From the NCBI RefSeq assembly GCF_900168005.1, contig NZ_FUYP01000001.1, positions 220,640 to 284,639 of the forward strand: a stretch of DNA of 64,000 nt, read 5' to 3'. The translations under genes and the position numbers were made by a program. This document shows, one piece after another, positions 39,448-47,677 of this stretch. The stretch is from Sphingopyxis flava. Its GTDB lineage: Bacteria; Pseudomonadota; Alphaproteobacteria; Sphingomonadales; Sphingomonadaceae. Under the pieces are notes generated by a model, which had not been told where the DNA came from, did not search any database, and saw only the letters and a list, made by a program, of their open reading frames with translations. The first letter of the stretch is position 1. Every line of letters begins with the position of its first letter.

Positions 39448-40181
39448 CGATCATCTCGCTGGTGATGCCCTATTATCGCAACCCAGGGCAACTTTCCCTG
39501 CAATACGCCGAGATGACGCGCTGGTCGGAAAAGGCGAAAGCGCAGATCGAGGTCGTGATTGTCGATGACGGATCGCCGGAGCCCGCGGTTGACGTTGAAC
39601 GACCCGAGGGCCTGCCGGACCTGCGGATTTATCGAGTGCTGGAGGATCGGCCTTGGTGGCAGCACGGATGCCGCAATATCGGCGCCCATGAAGCCGTGGG
39701 CCCGTGGCTGCTGCTGACCGATATCGACCATGTGCTAACGGCAGAGGCCGCCGACGCATTGCTGAAGCGCCTCGGCCGACTGGACGCTGGCACCGCTTAT
39801 TTCCTGCACCGGATCGAGGCCGACACCGGATTGCCGACATTGAACGCCAAGGGAAAGATGAAGCCGCACCCCAACAGCTTTGTCATGACCCGAGGCCTCT
39901 ATTGGAGGGTCGGGGGATACGACGAGGATTATTGCGGCCAGTATGGCACGGATGGCCTTTTCAAGACCCGGCTGTTCGCGACCGCGAAGGAGGGGTTTCT
40001 CAAGAAGGTTCCGCTGGTCCGCTACTGGCGCGACATCGTGCCGGACGCCAACACCGCGACCCTGCCGAGGAAGGAGGGACGCAAGCCCGGTGAGCGTGAG
40101 GCCGTCGCGATCAGGAAGGCCGCTGAGGGCCGCGCAGATCAGATCGTCACCTTGTCGCAGGAATATGAGCGCGCCCTATGA
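39444..40181 (+). CDS. Family 2-type glycosyltransferase (modification cassette)
   Basis: The 245-aa protein has the GT2/GT-A pattern: IISLVMPYYRNPGQLSLQYA, IEVVIVDDGSPEP and WLLLTDIDHVL with the Asp-x-Asp metal site. NSFVMTRGLYWRVGGYDEDY follows and marks the acceptor side. It is soluble, so it probably acts in the cytosol on a protein or nucleotide target. Confidence 0.87.
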   Translation: MTIISLVMPYYRNPGQLSLQYAEMTRWSEKAKAQIEVVIVDDGSPEPAVDVERPEGLPDLRIYRVLEDRPWWQHGCRNIGAHEAVGPWLLLTDIDHVLTAEAADALLKRLGRLDAGTAYFLHRIEADTGLPTLNAKGKMKPHPNSFVMTRGLYWRVGGYDEDYCGQYGTDGLFKTRLFATAKEGFLKKVPLVRYWRDIVPDANTATLPRKEGRKPGEREAVAIRKAAEGRADQIVTLSQEYERAL

Positions 40182-40891
40182 TCACGATTTTGACGTGGCT
40201 CTGGCGGCAGGAGAAGAGCCGCACAGTATACACGGCTGAGCATGTGAACGTGTGGGCCGCAATGGTGCGCCGCAACCTGTCGATGCCGCACCGCATCGCC
40301 TGCGTGACCGATATGCCGGAAGGGATCGACCGGAGCGTGGAGATCATCACCCCGCCAGGGGATTTTCTCGATATCTCCAACCCGCGTTGGACCAACGGCC
40401 GGCCCCAATGTTACCGGCGACTGTCGATGTTCCGCCGCGATGCCGGGGAGATTTTCGGCGAGCGGTTCGTTTCGATGGACCTTGACGTTGTGGTCGGCGG
40501 CCCGCTCGACCCGCTGTTTGGTCGGCCCGAGGATCTTGTACTGTTCAAGGGGACGCTGCGGGGGCGTCCGTATAACGGATCGATGATGATGATCCGGGCG
40601 GGCTGCCGACCCGATGTTTACGAGGATTTCAACCAGGAGGCCGCGCTGGAATCGGGGCGCCTCTTCTGCGGGTCCGATCAAGCGTGGCTGATGCACAAGC
40701 TCGGGCCGAATGAACCTGTCTGGGACGATGCAGACGGGGTTTACTGGTTTGGCGGGGCCTATCGAACGCGCCGGGACAAGGTGCCGCCGCGGGTTCTCTT
40801 CTTCCCCGGCAATCTGAAACCGTGGGACGTGCGGAAAATCGACCCGTTCGCGCGCGAGCATTATCATCTGGATTTGATGGAGGCGGCATGA
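40178..40891 (+). CDS. Glycosyltransferase, DxD type (modification cassette)
   Basis: The 237-aa protein begins MITILTWLWRQEKSRTVYTA and has PHRIACVTDMPEGIDRSVEI and FGERFVSMDLDVVVGGPLDP with an Asp-x-Asp site, then NGSMMMIRAGCRPDVY and SDQAWLMHKLGPNEPV. The layout resembles GT8-like or other GT-A enzymes. It ends overlapping the head-tail connector gene. Confidence 0.83.
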   Translation: MITILTWLWRQEKSRTVYTAEHVNVWAAMVRRNLSMPHRIACVTDMPEGIDRSVEIITPPGDFLDISNPRWTNGRPQCYRRLSMFRRDAGEIFGERFVSMDLDVVVGGPLDPLFGRPEDLVLFKGTLRGRPYNGSMMMIRAGCRPDVYEDFNQEAALESGRLFCGSDQAWLMHKLGPNEPVWDDADGVYWFGGAYRTRRDKVPPRVLFFPGNLKPWDVRKIDPFAREHYHLDLMEAA

Positions 40892-41166
40892 GCGTCAGTC
40901 TGTCAGACGTCAAAAAGCATTTGCACGTCCTCCACAACGACGATGACGATCAGCTTAACGACCTGATCGTCCAGTCACTTTCCGCCCTGCTGCGCTTCGT
41001 CGGCGAGGGATACGATGTCTATGCCGACGAGTTGAGCGCCGCGCAGATCATCTGGATCAGGTGGCGTTACTATTCGGACGAGGATGTTGAACTGGACCCG
41101 ATCCACAACCTGCCGCGCGCCTTCGTCGCCCTCGCCGGCCCTTATCGAACCCCGACCGTCGCATGA
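40888..41166 (+). CDS. Head-tail connector protein (gp6-like)
   Basis: The 92-aa helical protein starts MSVSLSDVKKHLHVLHNDDD and continues DQLNDLIVQSLSALLRFVGE and AQIIWIRWRYYSDEDVELDP, the gp6-like DNA-packaging connector pattern. A strong GGAGG stands just before the ATG, which overlaps the glycosyltransferase stop. Confidence 0.86.
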   Translation: MSVSLSDVKKHLHVLHNDDDDQLNDLIVQSLSALLRFVGEGYDVYADELSAAQIIWIRWRYYSDEDVELDPIHNLPRAFVALAGPYRTPTVA

Positions 41167-41492
41167 AACCGTTCGTTCTGGACCAGAAAATCACCCTGCA
41201 GCGCTATACCGCCACGCAGGATGAATATGGCGAGGAAGTCCGGACGTGGACCGACCTTGGCGACGAGCGGGCGAAGAAGTTTCAGGGGCGCGGCGATGAA
41301 CGACGCCAAGCGGCACGCGAACAAGGGACAAAGACCGCGACCTTCATGATGCACTCGAACGCCAGAACGCGCGGCCTGCTGGTTCGGGATCGCATCGTTC
41401 ACGACGGGGCAAATTGGGACATAACCGACGTTTCGGATGGTTCGCCGCAACGCGGGTTCCTTGAGGCAACCGCAACGCGGGTAGTTGAGTGA
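41163..41492 (+). CDS. Head closure protein
   Basis: The 109-aa protein reads LDQKITLQRYTATQDEYGEE, then VRTWTDLGDERAKKF and ARTRGLLVRDRIVHDGANWD ITD, the phage head-closure (SPP1 gp16-like) pattern. It seals the neck after packaging. It overlaps both neighbours. Confidence 0.85.
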   Translation: MKPFVLDQKITLQRYTATQDEYGEEVRTWTDLGDERAKKFQGRGDERRQAAREQGTKTATFMMHSNARTRGLLVRDRIVHDGANWDITDVSDGSPQRGFLEATATRVVE

Positions 41493-41977
41493 TGGCTCGG
41501 CAGACATTCAAAATCGAGGGATTCCGCGAATTGGACAGGGCGCTAGCGAACGACCTCCCGAAGGCGACGGCGCGGAACGTGCTGAACCGAACGGCTGAAA
41601 AGTCGATGGAGCGGATAAGGATCCGGATGGGCGAACTCGCTCCCTATGACCCTGTGGACCGGGACGGCGACGGCAAGCACTTGAACCAGACAATGCGAAC
41701 TCAGCGCGTCACGGCAAAGAGGTCGCGGGGACAGGCTCGGTTCGATCGCTCGACGGGGGTCGCGGTGATGACAGGCCCGGCGCCGGAGGGTCGCAGGGCG
41801 CGAGCAAACGCGGGCTGGCAAGAGGACGGCACGGTCGAGATGACGCCCAATCCATACGCTCGCCCAGCTGCCGACAGCGAAGGCGAAGCGGTCATCCGTG
41901 AGGTAAAGAGCGTGCTGACGCAGGAAATCGACAAGGCAAAGGCGCGCATCGCGCGGAAGCTGGCAAGGGGGCGTTGA
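41492..41977 (+). CDS. HK97 gp10-family tail component
   Basis: The 161-aa protein starts MARQTFKIEGFRELDRALAN and contains PKATARNVLNRTAEKSMERI and RADSEGEAVIREVKSVL-like C-terminal helices. This is the gp10 tail-completion pattern. The ATG overlaps the previous stop as TGATG. Confidence 0.82.
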   Translation: MARQTFKIEGFRELDRALANDLPKATARNVLNRTAEKSMERIRIRMGELAPYDPVDRDGDGKHLNQTMRTQRVTAKRSRGQARFDRSTGVAVMTGPAPEGRRARANAGWQEDGTVEMTPNPYARPAADSEGEAVIREVKSVLTQEIDKAKARIARKLARGR

Positions 41978-41978
41978 C

Positions 41979-42380
41979 ATGGCGGACCTCGCAACTGCCT
42001 TTCGCAATCGCCTCATCGCCGATTCCGCCGTCGCCGCTGTCTCGACCCGCATCTATTGGGGCGTCGTCCCGCAAAACGCTGCCCTGCCCTATGTCCGGCT
42101 GCACATTATCAGCGACCCGAGGCCGGAGCATCTGAAGGGCTATCAGGGATCGCGGAGGACGCGGATACAGGCCAGTTGCTTCGCTTCGTCTTTCGGGGCT
42201 GCAAAGCAGCTGGGGACAAAGATCGTGAAGGCGCTCGATGCACCTTGGTCGGCAACCGGAGGCCGGGTCGGTCGGGTCAAGTGCGAAGGCCCGCGCGAAG
42301 GCCAAGGCACCGACACGCCGAATGGCTTCATCCATCACCAGATCGTGGAAGCGATGATGGAGCACACCTTTCAAGATTGA
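41979..42380 (+). CDS. DUF3168 tail completion protein
   Basis: The 133-aa protein has AFRNRLIADSAVAAVSTRIY, WGVVPQNAALPYVRLHIISD and RTRIQASCFASSFGAAKQLG, typical of DUF3168 tail terminators. It caps the tail tube at the neck. Confidence 0.83.
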   Translation: MADLATAFRNRLIADSAVAAVSTRIYWGVVPQNAALPYVRLHIISDPRPEHLKGYQGSRRTRIQASCFASSFGAAKQLGTKIVKALDAPWSATGGRVGRVKCEGPREGQGTDTPNGFIHHQIVEAMMEHTFQD

Positions 42381-42487
42381 GATTCGCGCCAGCTTGGACC
42401 GGCTGGCCGTGCATCACTTAGGTCCGTTCGTTCAACCCGAGATTCCGCGTCGTGATGACGCCGAGTCCCAGTCCGCCTCGTGCGGCA

Positions 42488-42506
42488 AGATGGAATTTTT
42501 ATCATG
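42488..42506 (+). promoter_or_regulatory. Leader box before the major tail protein
   Basis: AGATGGAATTTTTATCATG ends in the tail protein start. It matches the capsid leader in 17 of 19 positions. Upstream lies a small hairpin CCGC-CTCGT-GCGG (about 42474-42486). Confidence 0.55.
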
Positions 42507-42959
42507 GCAGAAACGGCTGAAGCCTCGGTGGGCTACTTCGGCGAGTTCCACCTGTCGTCTGACGACCAGGCGGCAAACCTTTACGAGCTTGTGCAGGTCA
42601 AGGAATTCGACGTTCCGACCGGAGGAACGCGCGAGCAGGTCGAAGCGACGCATCTCAAGTCGCCCGATTGGCGCCGCAGCTACCTGAGCGGCTTCTACGA
42701 AGACAGCGACTTCGAAGTCCTGCTGAACTTCCGTCCGCTGAGCGACACCGACACGATGCTCGAAGCGGCACTGAAGGCCGGCGACGTTCGCGCGTTCAAG
42801 GCGGTGCTGCCCGAAAACGGCGAGCCCGTCGCGCAGATCGAGGGCACTTGCAAGTGCACCGGCTATTCGCGTGGCCGCGTGACCCCGGACGGTGTTATGG
42901 AAGCAACCGCTACCTTCCGCATCGTCACGGTTGAGGACATTGAGGCCTACGTCTCGTGA
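42504..42959 (+). CDS. Major tail tube protein
   Basis: The 151-aa protein starts MAETAEASVGYFGEFHLSSD. It contains LYELVQVKEFDVPTGGTREQ, then VEATHLKSPDWRRSYLSGFY and EDSDFEVLLNFRP, a lambda-like tail tube pattern. The end (DGVMEATATFRIVTVEDIEA) is typical. It is followed by the tail chaperone in an overlapping frame. Confidence 0.87.
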   Translation: MAETAEASVGYFGEFHLSSDDQAANLYELVQVKEFDVPTGGTREQVEATHLKSPDWRRSYLSGFYEDSDFEVLLNFRPLSDTDTMLEAALKAGDVRAFKAVLPENGEPVAQIEGTCKCTGYSRGRVTPDGVMEATATFRIVTVEDIEAYVS

Positions 42960-43369
42960 ATCCTCTGAAGGGTGAAGCGCCGCTCAAGCTGGGCGACGGG
43001 CGGGAGTTTATTTTCCAGCTCGACTTCGAGGCGCTGGTTGAGGCTGAGCAGGCCTATGGCAAGCCCTTGCCGCGGCTCATGGCCGATGCGGCACAGGGCT
43101 ATGTCGGGGCCGTCCGGGCGCTCCTGCTCGGCGGCCTTCGCCGGCACCATCCCGACTTCACCGCTGACGACGCGACCGCGATCATCCTGACGGACTTCGA
43201 GGCCGTTGCAAACGGGATGATGGCGGCTGTCGATGCGGCCTTTCCGAAAGCGGAGGGTAAGGAGTCGGGAAACGCGGTCCCGACTGGGCCGACCTCTGGT
43301 CGCGATGGTGCGAAGGCGGGCTCGACCCGGACGCCTTCTGGCGGCAAACGCCGAGCACCTTCGAACTGA
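42956..43369 (+). CDS. Tail assembly chaperone, short form (G)
   Basis: The 137-aa protein begins with a GTG overlapping the tail tube stop (GTGA). It has LKLGDGREFIFQLDFEALVE and YGKPLPRLMADAAQGYVGAV, the GTA/phage tail-chaperone pattern. Residues after about 104 are Gly/Thr/Arg-rich and lie beyond the slippery site, so most of the domain is upstream of it. Confidence 0.85.
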   Translation: MNPLKGEAPLKLGDGREFIFQLDFEALVEAEQAYGKPLPRLMADAAQGYVGAVRALLLGGLRRHHPDFTADDATAIILTDFEAVANGMMAAVDAAFPKAEGKESGNAVPTGPTSGRDGAKAGSTRTPSGGKRRAPSN

Positions 43370-43572
43370 TCGTCGGAGCGAGGTTCAAGGCCGCGCATTC
43401 GCTCGCTCTTGCGACCGGATGGCACTTCGCGAATTTTGGCCGTGCCCAGCGATTGAAGCCACTGCTCGAGTATCTGAAGCCAATGACCGATGCCGAGCGC
43501 CGGAATGACGGCGCGCGCAAACTGCTTGCGCTCGCAAAGAGCGCTCAGCGCAAAGCGAAACGGAAGGGATAA
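42956..43572 (+). CDS. Tail assembly chaperone, long form (G-T) by -1 frameshift
   Basis: The slippery heptamer G-GGA-AAC lies at 43267-43273 and is in frame with the short form. A -1 slip continues into an open frame that reads DWADLWSRWCEGGLDPDAFW and RQTPSTFELIVGARFKAAHS up to the stop at 43570-43572. A stop in that frame just upstream (TAA near 43258) rules out independent long reading. The tail chaperone frameshift is a conserved trait of long-tailed phages. Confidence 0.83.
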
Positions 43573-43575
43573 CGC

Positions 43576-46023
43576 ATGGCGATGAACGACGTCATTGCAC
43601 GGCTTTCCGTCTGGCTGGGCATTGACACCGCCGCCTTTGAGAAGGGGGCGAGCCTATCGGAAAAGCGCCTCGCCCAGATGGAGCGCAAGTTCACGAAGCT
43701 CGGCGACAAGATTTCCGGGCTCGGAAAGTCGCTCTCTCTTGGCATCACGCTCCCGCTGACGGCCTTCGGTGTCGCCTCGATCAACGCGGCTTCCGACGCC
43801 GCCGAACTGCAAAGCGCCTTCGACCAGACGTTCGGCGCCATGTCGGACACGATGAACAAGTGGGCCGAGGACACCGGTAACGCGCTTGGGCGATCGACGC
43901 AGGAGATGCAGAAGGCCGCGAACACCTTCGGCATCTTCTTCAACACCGCGGTCAATCCCCAGAAGGCGGCGGAAATGTCCCAGATCTTCGCGCAGCTCGC
44001 GCAGGATTTGGGCAGTTTCTATAATGTCGACACTGAAACGGCGATCCAGAAACTGCGTTCCGGTCTGTCGGGCGAAAGTGAGCCACTTCGCGATTTCGGC
44101 GTTTTTCTGACTGAAGCAAACGTCAAGGCCAAGGCTCTGGAAATGGGCCTCACCGGAGTGGGAGACGAACTGACCGAGCAAGAGAAAATCCTTGCTCGCT
44201 ATCAGCTCATCCTCGAAGCTACGACCAATGCACAAGGCGACGTTGCGCGGACCTCTGACAGCACGTCGAACCAGATGCGGCGGGCGGCGGCTGCTTTTGA
44301 GGAACTGCGCGTCGCAATCGGCACGAAACTACTTCCCGTCGTCACACCGCTCATCGAAAAGCTGGCGAATATTCTCGACTACTTCGCGCGACTGCCTTCG
44401 GGAGCGCAAACGGCCATCATCGCGATCGCGGGAATCGGCGCTGCGGTCGGTCCAGTTCTGATCGGGATCGGCAAGCTGGTTGGCGCGTTCGGCCCACTCG
44501 TCTCGGTTCTAGTGAGCCAACTTGCGCCGGCATTTCTCGCGCTGCGCCTCGAGATTGTGGCGCTCGCAACGGCTTCCGGTCCCGCGGCGGCGGCGGCGCG
44601 CGTGTTGACGGTGGCTTTGAAAGGCCTGCTCGTTGCCTCTGTCGTCGGTGCGGCCGTTCTGGCGCTTGTCGAAGCCTTCCGCTTCTTCACCGCCGAATCA
44701 GACGATGCTCGCGAGGCGGCCGAGGAAGCGGAGAACCAGGCGCTCCGAACCGCGACGGCTCTCGACGTCGAAACCAAGGCGACGCAAGCTCTCGCAAAGG
44801 CCAAAGACCAAGAGCGCCAAGCGATGATCGCCTCGATGAAGGCGAGCTATGCACGCGGGCAGCAGGCCCTACAGACGGCGAAAAAGCTGCAGGTCGAAGC
44901 AAAGGCGGCACTCGATGCAGCCCGCGCTCAGGCTCGCAAAACCTTCGAGCAGAGCGCTAGCGACACAAGTTTCCTTGCCACCTTTGGGCGGGCACTGGGT
45001 GGCGCCGGCGGCGCGGGCCCCTCTATCACTCCCGGAACTGCGCAGGCGACCCGCCTCAATCGTGAAGCCGATCAAGCTGCGGCAGCGCTGGCGAAGACGA
45101 ACAAGGCCATTGCGGAGGCCGAGGGCGCCGTTAGCGGCTTGGACGCAGCGATCCGCGCCGCCGAGGCGCCCATGGTCGCCATACCTCCCGCAGCAAAAGG
45201 GGTCGGGGACGGTGCGAAAGGCGCGGCTGATGGCGTTGATAAGCTGAGCAAATCCGCAAAGGATGCGAAGCAACCGCTTCAGGATTTGCTCGATACGCTT
45301 TTCCCAGAAGAGGCTGGGATGCGTGAGGCGCAGGTAAACCTCGCCCTTCTCAAGGCCGCTCTGGACAATGGAAAGATAAGTGCCGACCGATATGCGGAAG
45401 CCGTCATGCGCGTCTGGCGAAACTACCTCAACATTCGGCCGCTGGAAGATCCGACTGTCTCGGTCCTGTCGGGCGAAAAGTCGATCGAGGACTTGAACGA
45501 AGAGGCCCTGAACCGCCTGCCCGAGACTTTCGCGAGATTGGCAGAGAGTGCGCAGGGGACCAAGGTTCAGGTCGTCAAATCATTCAAGGACATGGCCGAC
45601 GAAACCCTGTCCGCTCTCGACAGGCTATCGAGCGCAATTCAGGGGGGTGGGTTCCTAAATATCCTCCAAGGAATCGTCAGCCTCGGACTGCAGCTGGGGA
45701 GCATCGGCGCGTTCGGGAAGAAAATCCAGGGCAATATCAACCGGGTTCCCGGCAATGCGAACGGAACGAGCTTCTGGGGTGGCGGTCTCACGTGGGTCGG
45801 CGAGCGCGGCCCGGAGCTGGTAGACCTTCCCCGTGGCGCGCGAGTGACGCCGAACAATGACCTCAAGGGCTTCGGCGGAGGAATCGCTCAGATCGTTCCC
45901 TCGCCCTATTTCGATGTCGTCGTTGACGGTCGCGTCATGCGCGCGGCCCCCGGGATCGCCCAAGCAGGCGCCCAAGGCGGTGTCGCCCGCATGCAATATG
46001 CTCAATCTCGGCGGTGGCGGTAA
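43576..46023 (+). CDS. Tail tape measure protein
   Basis: The 815-aa protein starts MAMNDVIARLSVWLGIDTAA, then FEKGASLSEKRLAQMERKFT. It has long coiled coils, hydrophobic central helices (about 270-370) and a C-terminal part with VGERGPELVDLPRGARVTPN, a common phage tail signature. Length sets tail length; at roughly 1.5 angstrom per residue the tail would be about 120 nm. It begins four bases after the frameshifted frame. Confidence 0.9.
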   Translation: MAMNDVIARLSVWLGIDTAAFEKGASLSEKRLAQMERKFTKLGDKISGLGKSLSLGITLPLTAFGVASINAASDAAELQSAFDQTFGAMSDTMNKWAEDTGNALGRSTQEMQKAANTFGIFFNTAVNPQKAAEMSQIFAQLAQDLGSFYNVDTETAIQKLRSGLSGESEPLRDFGVFLTEANVKAKALEMGLTGVGDELTEQEKILARYQLILEATTNAQGDVARTSDSTSNQMRRAAAAFEELRVAIGTKLLPVVTPLIEKLANILDYFARLPSGAQTAIIAIAGIGAAVGPVLIGIGKLVGAFGPLVSVLVSQLAPAFLALRLEIVALATASGPAAAAARVLTVALKGLLVASVVGAAVLALVEAFRFFTAESDDAREAAEEAENQALRTATALDVETKATQALAKAKDQERQAMIASMKASYARGQQALQTAKKLQVEAKAALDAARAQARKTFEQSASDTSFLATFGRALGGAGGAGPSITPGTAQATRLNREADQAAAALAKTNKAIAEAEGAVSGLDAAIRAAEAPMVAIPPAAKGVGDGAKGAADGVDKLSKSAKDAKQPLQDLLDTLFPEEAGMREAQVNLALLKAALDNGKISADRYAEAVMRVWRNYLNIRPLEDPTVSVLSGEKSIEDLNEEALNRLPETFARLAESAQGTKVQVVKSFKDMADETLSALDRLSSAIQGGGFLNILQGIVSLGLQLGSIGAFGKKIQGNINRVPGNANGTSFWGGGLTWVGERGPELVDLPRGARVTPNNDLKGFGGGIAQIVPSPYFDVVVDGRVMRAAPGIAQAGAQGGVARMQYAQSRRWR

Positions 46024-46026
46024 TCC

Positions 46027-46620
46027 ATGATCGAACTTCCGAACGATCCCGCGCCGAACGGGGCGGCACCCTCGCTGCTGGACTATGGAATGACGCTGCG
46101 GCCGGGATCCGGTGCTGCCATCCTTCGCGTCGACCGCAAGGGCTCGCGATACCGGGTGAACGTCAGCTACCCGCCGATGCTGCCGAGCGTGTCGCGCATC
46201 TTTATAGCGCGGCTCCTGAAGGCCAAGCGTGAGGGTCTGCGCATCCCCTACCCGCTCATCGACGTGCCTCAGGGCTCGCCGGGGAGCCCTGTCGTGGACG
46301 GTGCGGGCCAGTCCGGCACCACGATCAACCTGCGCGGCCTGACGCCCGGATACGCGGCGAAGGAGGGTTACTGGCTGTCGATCGAGGACGAGAACGGCCA
46401 GCACTATCTCCACAACGTCAGCGAGACCGGACGGGTGGACGCCAGCGGGGAAGTCGCGCTCAGCATCACGCCTGAACTGCGCTGGCCTTTTGAGGACGGC
46501 GCCGCGGTCCATCTCGCCAAGCCGATGGTTGAGGGATTTGTCGACGGCAACGAGTGGTCGTGGGCGATCCCGGTCAACCGATTGATCGCAATTGAATTCA
46601 CATTGGAGGAAGCGGGATGA
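46027..46620 (+). CDS. Distal tail protein-like
   Basis: The 197-aa protein contains LDYGMTLRPGSGAAILRVDR, YPPMLPSVSRIFIARLLKAK and DVPQGSPGSPVVDGAGQSGT. It then has WLSIEDENGQHYLHNVSETG and a final NRLIAIEFTLEEAG. Position right after the tape measure fits a distal tail component. Confidence 0.68.
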   Translation: MIELPNDPAPNGAAPSLLDYGMTLRPGSGAAILRVDRKGSRYRVNVSYPPMLPSVSRIFIARLLKAKREGLRIPYPLIDVPQGSPGSPVVDGAGQSGTTINLRGLTPGYAAKEGYWLSIEDENGQHYLHNVSETGRVDASGEVALSITPELRWPFEDGAAVHLAKPMVEGFVDGNEWSWAIPVNRLIAIEFTLEEAG

Positions 46621-47216
46621 GGCGGGTCGGTCTGATCGGTCTCTGCAAGATCGAGCTCCCCGGCAGCTATGGCAACGTCCTGCTGTGCGACGGCGGATTC
46701 ATCGAATTCAACGGGGAGACCTACAAGTCGAAGGACGCTGTTTTCGGCACGATCGGCAGCGTTCAGGCGATGCAAGAGGGTGTCGGCAACGAAGTCCCGG
46801 CGCTGGAAATGACGCTTCTGCCGCCCGGAACGACCGAACCGGGTGAGATGACGCAGCCGGGGTTTCAGACGTCGCGGGTGCGCTTCTGGATCGGGGAGTA
46901 TGACCTCGACACCGGCGAACTCGATGGCGAACCCGACGTCATCTTCGACGGGCAGCTGGATCGCACGATGCTGACGGTCGGCCAGTCGCGGGAGCTTGCC
47001 GTGGCGGTCGTCTCCCTCGCTGAGCGGCTGTTCGAGCTCAACATCGGAAATTCGCTGACCTCGGCCTGGCACAAGTCGGTCTGGCCCGGCGAACTGGGTC
47101 ACGACAATGCTACCGGCCTCTCGATCCCGATCGCATGGGGCGTGGAAAGCCCGCGGTCGAACCCAACGACCAGTCCCTACCACTCGCCGCGCGACTTCCG
47201 GGAGCATCTTATATGA
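46617..47216 (+). CDS. Tail-tip protein of unknown family
   Basis: The 199-aa protein has LCKIELPGSYGNVLLCDGGF, FNGETYKSKDAVFGTIGSVQ and FIGEYDLDTGEL-like WIGEYDLDTGELDGEP. It resembles hub-type tail proteins. Position between distal tail and the NlpC-like gene supports a tail tip role. Confidence 0.66.
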   Translation: MRRVGLIGLCKIELPGSYGNVLLCDGGFIEFNGETYKSKDAVFGTIGSVQAMQEGVGNEVPALEMTLLPPGTTEPGEMTQPGFQTSRVRFWIGEYDLDTGELDGEPDVIFDGQLDRTMLTVGQSRELAVAVVSLAERLFELNIGNSLTSAWHKSVWPGELGHDNATGLSIPIAWGVESPRSNPTTSPYHSPRDFREHLI

Positions 47217-47677
47217 GCGCGCTCGACGAACGCCGGGAAGCGCTGAAACGGCGCGGGCAATTGCCGGAACCCGTCCGCCGCAAGGAAGCGACGCAGGCGA
47301 CGCTCGACAAGTTCAAAGGGCTGCCGTTCGATTGGAGCGAGGGCCGGCACTGCGTCCGGCTTGCTCACTATCACCTGCGGCAGATGGGGCGCAAACCGCC
47401 GACCCTGCCCCGCATTCGCTCTGCACTGGCGGCAAAAAAGGCCTTGAAGGAACGCGGCTGGGAATCGGTCGGCGAGATGCTCGACAGCATCCTTGTCCGC
47501 ATTCCGCCTGCAATGATGCTGACGGGGGACATTTGCATTACGCCCGGCGACCAAGGGCTGGATTCGGTGCTGATATTTGTCGGCCCGAGAAAGCTGCTCG
47601 GGTGGCTCCCCGATGGGAGCGCAGTCGTGATCTATGATGCTGGGGTCGAAGATCTGACGGGGGCTTGGCGAGTATGA
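47213..47677 (+). CDS. DUF6950-like (NlpC/P60-related) tail protein
   Basis: The 154-aa protein contains FDWSEGRHCVRLAHYHLRQM, where Cys may be the catalytic-type residue of a cysteine peptidase fold, then GDICITPGDQGLDSVLIFVG. The family often stands between tail hub genes and may help tail DNA or wall penetration. The start at 47213 overlaps the previous gene. Confidence 0.66.
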   Translation: MSALDERREALKRRGQLPEPVRRKEATQATLDKFKGLPFDWSEGRHCVRLAHYHLRQMGRKPPTLPRIRSALAAKKALKERGWESVGEMLDSILVRIPPAMMLTGDICITPGDQGLDSVLIFVGPRKLLGWLPDGSAVVIYDAGVEDLTGAWRV

